From NCBI GenBank assembly GCA_040191315.1, contig JAWJLM010000027.1:1-56841 (forward strand): DNA of 56,841 nt, in the 5' to 3' direction. Under the pieces are notes generated by a model, which did not search any database, had not been told where the DNA came from, and saw nothing but the letters and a program-made list of their open reading frames with translations. The DNA is from Bacillaceae bacterium S4-13-56 (GTDB lineage Bacteria; Bacillota; Bacilli; Bacillales; JAWJLM01). Within the stretch, counting starts at the first letter, position 1; each line of letters starts with the position of its first letter. The position numbers and the translations under genes are program-made. Below, piece by piece: positions 1 to 6,907 of this stretch.

Positions 1-41
1 GCCTTACGTCGATGATCGAGGGCGCTTGCGCTTTTCTCATT
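1..41 (+). repeat. Repeat family A, right end only (cut by window edge)
   Basis: This is the 3' end of the dispersed repeat seen complete at 2911-3227 and 46282-46590. It carries the same CCTTACGTCGATGATC stretch followed by GGGCGCTTGCGCTTTTCT. The rest lies outside the window. As at 46590, the repeat ends shortly upstream of a gene on the same strand, here fruR. Confidence 0.85.
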
Positions 42-100
42 GTAATCCATGAACGTTTGTGAATGTTTTGGATGCATTCACAAAATATATATGATTATTA

Positions 101-130
101 TTGATTGATTTTGATTGAAAATGGTTGAAA
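101..130 (+). promoter_or_regulatory. Candidate FruR operator: three 10-bp direct repeats
   Basis: Three consecutive 10-bp units start at 101, 111 and 121 (TTGATTGATT, TTGATTGAAA, ATGGTTGAAA). The last covers the -35 element of the fruR promoter. Helically phased direct repeats are typical operators for DeoR-family repressors, so autoregulation by FruR is inferred. No binding evidence is available from sequence alone. Confidence 0.5.
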
Positions 131-153
131 ATTGCAAGCGCTTCATATATAAT
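125..153 (+). promoter_or_regulatory. fruRA promoter with an internal CcpA (cre)-like site
   Basis: The -35 TTGAAA (125-130) and -10 TATAAT (148-153) are separated by exactly 17 bp, a good sigma-A promoter. The spacer contains TGCAAGCGCTTCAT (133-146). Its core AAGCGCTT and left half match the cre consensus, while the right half deviates. A CcpA site between -35 and -10 would repress transcription when preferred sugars are present. Confidence 0.6.
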
Positions 154-209
154 GAAGTCAAATAGGGGAAGCTAGTAAATAATTGGCTTCTTAGGTGGAG
201 GTGAATTCG

Positions 210-956
210 TTGTTAACAGAAGAAAGACATCGCATTATTTTGCAATTGTTAAAAGAAAAAGAAATTGTTCATGTTCAAGAACTTGTCGAGGCACTTTCCT
301 CCTCTGAGTCAACAATTCGAAGAGACCTTAGTCAGTTAGAAGAAAAAAAGCTACTTAAACGAGTTCATGGAGGTGCTTCTTTATTAAAACAAAAAGGAGA
401 AGAATTAAGTATTTCTGAAAAATCCTCCAAGAATTCAGAAGAAAAGGAAAGAATTGCTGAATATGCCGCGAGTCTTATCAGAGATGGGGATTGTATTTAT
501 TTTGACGCAGGAACAACTGTTTTTGCCATGATTCCCTATATTCAAGCGAAAGACCTCATTGTAGTTACAAATGGAGTCACTCATATTACTCCATTGCTTG
601 AAAAAGGAATGAATACTTATGTCGTTGGAGGCTATGTTAAGGGAAAAACAAATGCCATCATTGGGCAAAGAGCCATTGAAAGTTTGACTGGTTATCGATT
701 TGATAAATGTTTTATAGGAGTCAATGGAATTCATTCAGAATATGGATTTACGACTCCTGATCCTGAAGAAGCAACTATCAAATCAAAAGCCATTAGTTTA
801 GGCCAGCAGGTTTATGTTTTAGCAGACCATTCCAAACTTCATGAGGTTACCTTTTCTAAAATAGCCCAATTAGAAGAAGCTGTAATCATTACCAACGAGA
901 ACGATGATGATATATTGAAAGATTTTAAAAATAAAACCTCAATTATAAGTATTTAA
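210..956 (+). CDS. fruR: DeoR-family fructose operon repressor FruR
   Basis: DNA-binding repressor that probably senses a fructose phosphate and controls the downstream PTS gene. The N-terminal winged helix-turn-helix spans about residues 6-57, with the DeoR signature ending RVHGGA (51-56). The C-terminal sugar-phosphate-binding domain contains DAGTT at 99-103. I chose the TTG at 210, which follows GGAGGTG with seven-base spacing and gives the family N-terminus MLTEERH. A GTG at 195 would sit upstream of that ribosome site. The product is 248 aa, the usual length. It is 17 bp upstream of fruA and certainly co-transcribed with it. Assignment to fructose rests on this linkage. Confidence 0.9.
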   Translation: MLTEERHRIILQLLKEKEIVHVQELVEALSSSESTIRRDLSQLEEKKLLKRVHGGASLLKQKGEELSISEKSSKNSEEKERIAEYAASLIRDGDCIYFDAGTTVFAMIPYIQAKDLIVVTNGVTHITPLLEKGMNTYVVGGYVKGKTNAIIGQRAIESLTGYRFDKCFIGVNGIHSEYGFTTPDPEEATIKSKAISLGQQVYVLADHSKLHEVTFSKIAQLEEAVIITNENDDDILKDFKNKTSIISI

Positions 957-973
957 AAGGAAGGTGCAGATCA

Positions 974-2857
974 ATGAAGATTACGGATTTGTTAAAGCTT
1001 GATACGATTGAACTGGATCTAAGAGCACGATCAAAATCAGATGCTATTGATGAGCTAGTCAATCAATTAGATCGAGCAGGAAGATTAGCGGATAAAGAAA
1101 AGTATAAAGAGGAGATTTTAGCACGTGAATCTCAAAGCACGACGGGAATTGGGGAAGGAGTAGCTATTCCTCATGCCAAAACAGATGCGGTTAGGACACC
1201 ATCGATTGCATTTGGTCGATCAAAAGAAGGTATCGATTATGAGGCTCTTGATGGACAACCAAGTCATCTCTTTTTCATGATTGCGGCTACTGCTGGGGCG
1301 AACAATGACCATTTAGATACATTGGCTCGTTTATCTTCCATGCTTATGGATACTTCTTTTAGAAAAACGCTACTGGAAGCAAAAACAAAAGAAGAAATTA
1401 TCCATGCGATTGATCAAAAGGAACAAGAAAGACTTGAAGAAGAAGCCGGCACGACGGAAACTTCTTCTGAACAAAAAATCCTAGCGGTAACAGCTTGTCC
1501 AACGGGAATTGCGCATACTTACATGGCTGCTGATGCTTTGAAAGGTAAAGCTGCTGAAATGGGTGTCAATATTAAAGTGGAAACACGTGGTTCAGGTGGG
1601 GCGAAAAATGTTCTTACTAGAGCTGAAATTGAATCAGCAGATGCTATCATTGTGGCTGCAGATACAAATGTGGATATGAGCCGTTTTAAAGGAAAGCGTG
1701 TGATTGAGGTAGGGGTGGCAGAAGGAATTCGTCGCCCAGAAGAACTAATTAATAAAGCACTTAGTGGAAATGCCCCTATTTTCCAAGGGGGAGGAGAATC
1801 ATCTTCTGATAGCGGTGGAGGGGAGGAAGGACAAAAGCAAAATGCTTTCTATAAGCATCTAATGAATGGTGTATCCCATATGCTTCCGTTTGTTGTTGGT
1901 GGAGGAATTCTAATTGCGTTAGGTTTCTTATTCGGGATTGAGTCCCATGTGGAAGGGAATCCAGATTATAATCGATTTGCTGAAGCTTTAAACACGATTG
2001 GTGGAGGGAACGCCTTCGGTTTAATGATACCAGTTTTGGCTGGTTTTATTGCGATGAGTATTGCCGATAGGCCAGGTTTAGCTCCAGGTATGGTTGGTGG
2101 TTTCATGGCTGCTCAGGGTGGATCTGGATTCTTAGGTGGTATCATTGCTGGTTTCTTAGCGGGTTATGTCATTATTCTTTTGAAAAACGTGTTTGCAAAC
2201 CTTCCTCGCTCTCTTGAAGGTATTAAAACGATCTTGCTTTATCCTCTTTTCGGTATTTTTATCACTGGAATGATTATGTTCTTTGTTGTTAATGAACCTG
2301 TTGGTATGTTTAATACAGCGCTAGAAAATTGGTTAACAGGAATTGGTACAACAAATGCTGTTCTCGTTGGATTGATTCTTGGTGGTATGATGGCGATTGA
2401 CATGGGTGGACCGATCAACAAAGCTGCCTATACTTTTGGTATCGCTATGCTTGATGCTCAACAATATACGTTTATTGCTGCCATTATGGCCGGTGGAATG
2501 GTACCACCACTAGGAATTGCTTTAGCGACTACTTTCTTTAAACGTAAATTTACAATGCAAGAACGAGATGCAGGAAAATCAAACTATGTAATGGGAGCTT
2601 CCTTTATAACAGAAGGAGCCATCCCCTTTGCAGCTGCTGACCCAGGTCGTGTAATTCCTTCCATAGTCATTGGATCTGCAGTAGCCGGTGCATTATCCAT
2701 GATGTTTGGATTAGGACTACAAGCTCCTCATGGTGGATTATTTGTTGTTCCTCTTATCCAAGGCAGTGCCTTATTATATCTTTTGTCTATACTAATCGGT
2801 GCTGTGATTACAGCAATCTTATTAGGAGTTTTGAAGAAGGATGTAGAGGCAAGATAG
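974..2857 (+). CDS. fruA: PTS fructose-specific transporter, fused EIIABC
   Basis: Membrane permease that takes up fructose and phosphorylates it, normally at C1. The domains run A-B-C in one 627-aa chain. EIIA has the phosphohistidine in IPHAK (His67). EIIB has the phosphocysteine in VTACPTGIAHT (Cys175). A Ser/Gly/Glu-rich linker at about 272-288 precedes the EIIC channel (about 290-622) with many hydrophobic segments. The start has a good ribosome site (AAGGAAGGTG). In Bacillus subtilis fruK (1-phosphofructokinase) lies between fruR and fruA; here they are 17 bp apart with no kinase, so fructose-1-phosphate must be handled by an enzyme encoded elsewhere. A strong terminator follows. Confidence 0.93.
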   Translation: MKITDLLKLDTIELDLRARSKSDAIDELVNQLDRAGRLADKEKYKEEILARESQSTTGIGEGVAIPHAKTDAVRTPSIAFGRSKEGIDYEALDGQPSHLFFMIAATAGANNDHLDTLARLSSMLMDTSFRKTLLEAKTKEEIIHAIDQKEQERLEEEAGTTETSSEQKILAVTACPTGIAHTYMAADALKGKAAEMGVNIKVETRGSGGAKNVLTRAEIESADAIIVAADTNVDMSRFKGKRVIEVGVAEGIRRPEELINKALSGNAPIFQGGGESSSDSGGGEEGQKQNAFYKHLMNGVSHMLPFVVGGGILIALGFLFGIESHVEGNPDYNRFAEALNTIGGGNAFGLMIPVLAGFIAMSIADRPGLAPGMVGGFMAAQGGSGFLGGIIAGFLAGYVIILLKNVFANLPRSLEGIKTILLYPLFGIFITGMIMFFVVNEPVGMFNTALENWLTGIGTTNAVLVGLILGGMMAIDMGGPINKAAYTFGIAMLDAQQYTFIAAIMAGGMVPPLGIALATTFFKRKFTMQERDAGKSNYVMGASFITEGAIPFAAADPGRVIPSIVIGSAVAGALSMMFGLGLQAPHGGLFVVPLIQGSALLYLLSILIGAVITAILLGVLKKDVEAR

Positions 2858-2876
2858 CTTATAAAATGTTAAAAAG

Positions 2877-2908
2877 CCAAGCTGTTTTTCATCAGCTTGG
2901 TTTTTTTT
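2877..2908 (+). terminator. Intrinsic terminator of fruRA
   Basis: Eight-bp stem CCAAGCTG/CAGCTTGG followed by eight T. Repeat A begins two bases after the T tract. Confidence 0.9.
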
Positions 2909-2910
2909 GA

Positions 2911-3227
2911 AAGATAACCAGAAAGTATAAAATTTGTCTAGCTCCTGCGCCCTATCGACTAGAGTCGGTTCCCTCCTCTCCATCGATAAGGCAACATCGA
3001 TGAAGGAGGGTCGGTTAAAAACGCGACATCCGATTACTCGGCCCACCGAAAACATTTGGCGCAACACCGAACTGACTCGCCTCCTGCGAGCCCTCGTGAA
3101 CCGTGTTTCCTTTATCTCGGAGGATCGCAGGCTAAAATCGCCACATCGTGTGGCAACGCCTACGTGACCCACATCCGGTGGGCCTCACCTCCTTACGTCG
3201 ATGATCAAGAGCGCTTGCGCTTTTCTC
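2911..3227 (+). repeat. Repeat family A, full copy 1 (about 317 bp)
   Basis: Non-coding dispersed repeat, closely matching 46282-46590 and the fragment at 1-41. It begins AGATAACCAGAAAGTATAAAA and GTCTAGCTCC, and ends GCGCTTGCGCTTTTCT. The interior is rich in inverted repeats, such as CCCTCC...CATCGAT opposite ATCGATG..GGAGGG at about 2970-3010, and CCACATC/GTGTGG-type pairs. Reading frames inside it differ between copies and have no ribosome sites, so it is not treated as coding. It starts directly after the fruA terminator. Confidence 0.85.
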
Positions 3228-3228
3228 A

Positions 3229-3318
3229 ACAGATAGGAAAGTATAAAACTTTCCTATCTGCATAAGTGCAACTAAGCCATTCGCCACAAAGGCTTGGCGA
3301 ATGCCAAGTTTTCTAATG
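3229..3318 (+). repeat. Repeat family D, copy 1 (two hairpins)
   Basis: About 90 bp with two hairpins. The first has arms AGATAGGAAAGT/ACTTTCCTATCT around a 5-base loop. The second has arms CATTCGCCA/TGGCGAATG. Related copies lie at 20395-20475 and 30097-30175. It abuts the right end of repeat A. Its left end (AGATA..GAAAGTATAAAA) resembles the left end of families A and B. Confidence 0.8.
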
Positions 3319-3980
3319 CTATCAGCTTTATAACTTTAGTTGGGTGATAGTATAAGTCAAACCAAGGCTTTCGCCATCAGGAATTGCAAACGGGCTACTA
3401 TGAAAGCAAAATACGCTCTCAAGAATCCCTTTATTGATAAGCAGATGCGTTGCTTTGATGACGTTTGCCTAGGAGAGTGGAGACAAAAGGCAACCAAGAG
3501 CCGTTCTAGCTAACGTTTGCCCAACAAAACAAAAAAAGGGTTTTCGTCACGTTTGTCGAATATTATCTTTTAGCCACCAAACAAGAAAGGAGGACAACGA
3601 AGTAAGCCCACATGAACAAACCTCGTCAAAACCCTCAATTTTTACTGTTCTATTCCTTAGTTTTCCTATATGATGGAAATACTCTGCTAAAAACTTTCAA
3701 TTTTGATAGGAGTCGAATTCAATGAAATTAATAATTTTATGTGGATGAGTTGGTACAAACTAACCATAATTAAATTGCATTTTATAAAAAACACATAAAT
3801 AGCAAGAATTTTCACCCAATACTTTGATTGACCTTTTTAGGAAAAAGTCTAATTCTTTGGATACAGTTTTTTACTATGCAGGTGACGGAGGCCCTACATA
3901 AACAAAAAAACACTGGTCAACATTAAAAATACACATACACTTCTTGTTGGGACACAATTAGTGCAGGAGGTATTAAGGAG
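3319..3980. other. Gene-free, AT-rich stretch of the decayed island
   Basis: No convincing gene. A 37-codon frame begins at 3612 (MNKPRQNPQF), but its ribosome-site-like AAAGGAGG at about 3589 is too far upstream. Composition and the flanking IS relics suggest transposon debris. The last 80 bp lead into the istA remnant, whose own AGGAGG lies at 3965-3970. Confidence 0.4.
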
Positions 3981-4125
3981 ATGTTGGCAGTGGCCAAGAT
4001 TAATTATATCAGACATAAAGCAAACAAAGAGTATGAAAACTATTCAGAGATTACAAGGCTAATGGGAAGAGATCCTTGAACTATTAAGAAGTATAGAGGA
4101 CTTCAGCCGACATCTTTTTATAAAA
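3981..4125 (+). pseudogene. IS21-family transposase IstA, N-terminal remnant
   Basis: An ATG preceded by AGGAGG opens a frame reading MLAVAKINYIRHKANKEY and then YSEITRLMGRDP. This matches the N-terminal helix-turn-helix of Bacillus IS21 transposases, in which the next residues are normally R-T-I-K-K-Y. Here the Arg codon is TGA (4077-4079), after which T-I-K-K-Y continues in frame for about 45 bp. The catalytic domain is gone. The matching istB tail lies at 5661-5756, so the two pieces mark what was probably one element. Confidence 0.65.
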
Positions 4126-4128
4126 ATG

Positions 4129-4733
4129 TTAGTTTAAAACTTTAACTTTAGTATTATTTGTATCATTATAGATTTGTGAAGGAAGGATATACATCCCATA
4201 ATAACCAAGAATAGGATCATAGAGGACTGTCTTATATGTCGCGATATCTACCCTAGCATAGTCATAAGCTAGCCAAACAAACTTTGAACAATAATTATTA
4301 CTTATCGAGTAAGGATTATTAGTAAAGGAGTAATTTGTAACATAATTAATGTTATTCACAGCCCAATATCCTGCTGTAGTTCTTTGGGCAGAAGTAGCAT
4401 TATTAGGTCTAATTAATGTAACAGTATCAAAGTTAGATAAGAATGTTGAAACTGGATGAGAAGCAGAAGGATCAGCGGGTAGTGTATGGTGTACTTTTCC
4501 ATCAGTGCCCACAATACCTATGTGACCAACATAAAAAGTTGAAACCGATTTTTTTGAATAGAGTAAATCACCAGGCTTAATTTCTATATTGGTATTTGGG
4601 TAGTTACCATAACTAGTACCTCCACCTTCACCTATAGGGATATAACTTGGACCACCGTCCGCAGCTGAAACAGAAAGAGCACCACCAAAAACAAAAGTAA
4701 ATACTAATGCAAATAAAAAAGTATTTTTTTCAT
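4129..4733 (-). CDS. Secreted YiiX/NlpC-P60-like cysteine hydrolase, frameshifted in its signal peptide
   Basis: Probable exported cell-wall or amide hydrolase of the permuted papain fold (YiiX/YycO-like). Visible features are a signal peptide ending SVSAA, a KPGDLLYS motif typical of this fold, a His in YVGHIGIVG, and the putative nucleophile Cys in NNYCSKFVW. The only start with a ribosome site (GGGAGG) is the ATG at 4733-4731. It runs into seven A (4724-4730 on the other strand) and is one base out of frame with the rest; eight A would restore a perfect MKKNTFLFALVF leader. The longest open frame (from 4803) has an implausible N-terminus. It may be a pseudogene, phase-variable, or rescued by slippage. 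It sits between IS21 remnants. Confidence 0.6.
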
Positions 4734-4850
4734 AATTTTTCCTCCCTTTCAAATATATAGTTATAATAGAATAATAGACATTATTTGTAAACATATATTG
4801 CAAAAATAGTCAAAAAAGTTTTAATATAATAAAATAAGGAGTGATTAATA

Positions 4851-5096
4851 GTGATACTTTTGAAAAAAATTGTATTTTGGACATTTTTATTTGCTTGCAT
4901 AGTAATGGGTATTGAGGCAATTCATAATCCAATCAAAGATATATATTTAATCGACCCGATTTTTCAATATATTGTAAATGAATTTGATTTATATAATCAT
5001 TCAAATTATAAGTTGAATTTTATTGGAATGATATTGTATGTTGTTCTTTATTCCCTTTACGGTTTTATCTTAGATAAAATTTTTAAGAAATTGTAA
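4851..5096 (+). CDS. Small two-helix membrane protein, unknown
   Basis: 81 residues. Hydrophobic segments lie at about 6-22 (IVFWTFLFACIVMG) and 57-75 (NFIGMILYVVLYSLYGF), with a lysine-rich C-terminus (KIFKKL). The GTG at 4851 follows AAGGAG with suitable spacing; a TTG nine bases later is an alternative. I do not recognise a family. It is divergent from the hydrolase-like gene and lies inside the IS21/IS3 relic, so it may be transposon cargo. No terminator is obvious downstream. Confidence 0.5.
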   Translation: MILLKKIVFWTFLFACIVMGIEAIHNPIKDIYLIDPIFQYIVNEFDLYNHSNYKLNFIGMILYVVLYSLYGFILDKIFKKL

Positions 5097-5317
5097 ATTC
5101 ACTATCTATAATATGTCAAACTTTATGTTATTCATTTCTTCCTAGGTACATAAGCACAAGTTAGGTCAACACAAGGATAAATTTTAAACTTATATAGTAA
5201 TAATAGGTACCCTCCGACAATTTATAATAAGTAATGATGCTATGATGCTAGTATAGTTTCATAGACTCACCCTAGTTAAGGTTCCATATATTTGTAACAC
5301 TGTATAGAAGAAAGGTA

Positions 5318-5660
5318 ATGTCTATGGGAAAACAACATACAGGCAAAAAATATAATGAAGACTTAAAAAAATGATAGGTAGTTCTTTATAATTTTGGAAG
5401 CGCTGTTACAGACTTAAGTAGCGAATTAGCGTATCTGAAGTGAAAATTTATGCATGTATTAAGAAGTTCTCTCCTATTCAAACAGAAGATGGATACATTT
5501 TTACAGATGTAAAAATTGCTAAGAGGAAAGAGCAAGTGATTAAACTACAGGAGGAGAATGAAATCTTTAAGAAGACTATGGTCATACTCAAAAAGAAGTA
5601 ACATTTTCAGAACTTACTAATATCATCGATGCTCATATGAAGGATCACTCTGTTAAAAAA
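5318..5660 (+). pseudogene. IS3-family transposase remnant: orfA with stops, and the first codons of orfB
   Basis: The orfA start (MSMGKQHTGKKYNEDLKK) has a GAAAGG ribosome site and stops at 5372. After decay the frame is recovered at FSPIQTEDGYIFT and continues LQEENEIFKK to a stop at 5601. These are characteristic of IS3 OrfA, including its C-terminal leucine-zipper region. The orfB start follows (IIDAHMKDHSVKK) and breaks at about 5660, where it joins an IstB tail directly. The DDE catalytic domain is absent, so the element is dead. Confidence 0.65.
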
Positions 5661-5756
5661 CATGTCTTTGGAGATTCAATATTAACCGAAGCCATCATTG
5701 ATCGACTCATACACCATTTTCACTTAATTGTTTTTAATGAGGACAGACATAGCTGA
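5661..5756 (+). pseudogene. IS21-family helper ATPase IstB, C-terminal remnant
   Basis: The in-frame sequence VFGDSILTEAIIDRL followed by IHHFHLIVF resembles the conserved C-terminus of IstB (FGD...A..DRL.HH.H). It ends at a TGA (5754-5756). There is no start, no P-loop and no upstream body: the sequence is fused to the IS3 orfB start at 5660. Together with the istA start at 3981 it brackets the cargo-like genes at 4129-5096. Confidence 0.6.
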
Positions 5757-6152
5757 AAAGAGTCAAAAAAAAGAACTAAATTAATTGTTGGGAAGTGGTT
5801 ACATTATATATTTTACTTACCAACAATGAGGTTAATTTGAAGAATCAAATAACCCATCTATCCAACCATTAATGAATAAAATAAACATTATTAATGTAAT
5901 TTTCAATAGATGAAATACTTCTAAACAAATTATTGTCTCCATCTAATTTCAAACGATTCCTATCCCTCAGCGAGTTTATATAGTTTCCAATAGAAATTTC
6001 AATACTACAAGAAATAAGCAAAATATAAGATTAATATTGAAATAAAAAAAGATTGGTTGTACGATTGTAAACATTTTTTAATAAATTATTTATTCAATAC
6101 TAACAATATAAGTTCGAGCTTCGAAAAAACTTTTATTAGAGGTGATAAATCG
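5757..6152. other. AT-rich intergenic stretch, no gene seen
   Basis: Nearly 400 bp with many stops on both strands and no ribosome-site-supported frame. It separates the IS relics from the truncated recombinase. A long weak extension of the recombinase frame back to a TTG at 6057 falls partly here. Confidence 0.4.
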
Positions 6153-6878
6153 TTGGTAAAAAACACATATAAATTTGTTTGGAAAGCAATTAAGTATCCG
6201 AGAAGGCAAGGCGGGGAGATTGTTTATACACCTGCATATATCATTGGAATACAAGACCAACTAACAAAAGAAGTGTTTCCTCATCCCATTACTCATTATT
6301 TATATAAGAACTACCATAGAAATTCAGGTTCGGTAAATACTGAACTAACAGTAGCTCAAATTATTGTACCCTTTTTAAACTTTGTATTAGACAATGTACA
6401 AAGACAATCAGCCAAATATACGGAAATTCAGGGGCTTGAGGATCTAAAAGATTGTCATGCAAATGATTACTTACAATACTGTGTAGAAGAGAAGTCAAAT
6501 AAGAATAAAACCCTTGAAATGAAAGAGAATTTTTTATCTAAATTTTATAAGTATTTATGGGATGAAAAAGTCCTCAAGCAAAAACCACAATTCAAACTAG
6601 TGACTGTGAGATCTCGAAAAGAAATTAGAAAAGTATATAAAATTTGTTTCACATATAAAAAGACAGATGAAACATTATTACGCGATAAAGTAAAAAGAAA
6701 AGATATAGTACCTCAAAGTTATGAATCAAACGAAAATAGGATCTTTATTCGATTACAGTATATTCGTGAGGTGCTTTACGTTGCACAGCATGAAACTCCT
6801 GATATTGTATTTGGAGTTGCCTTAAAAGTTTTTTTATTTGACTTAAATAAAAAGTCAAACAAGACTTATACCATATAA
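6153..6878 (+). pseudogene. Truncated tyrosine recombinase (N-terminal and core-binding part)
   Basis: The encoded chain has the look of the N-terminal half of large Bacillus site-specific integrases. It has an Arg/Lys-rich start, a helical SAM-like core-binding region at about 75-150, and near the end AQHETPDIVFGVALKVF, the stretch that normally leads into the GGLRRGE catalytic motif. At exactly that point the sequence degenerates and stops, so the catalytic Arg/His/Tyr residues are missing. I chose the TTG at 6153, preceded by AGAGGTGAT; an in-frame TTG at 6057 has no ribosome site. It lies 29 bp upstream of topB. Probably non-functional. Confidence 0.55.
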
Positions 6879-6907
6879 ACATTAATGAAAAGGAAGTTGA
6901 CTCGAAA

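Noticed and set aside
2934-3265. Several overlapping reading frames on both strands within repeat A (also at 46199-46523)
   Set aside because: They lie in a structured repeat, have no ribosome sites, and differ in frame and length between copies.
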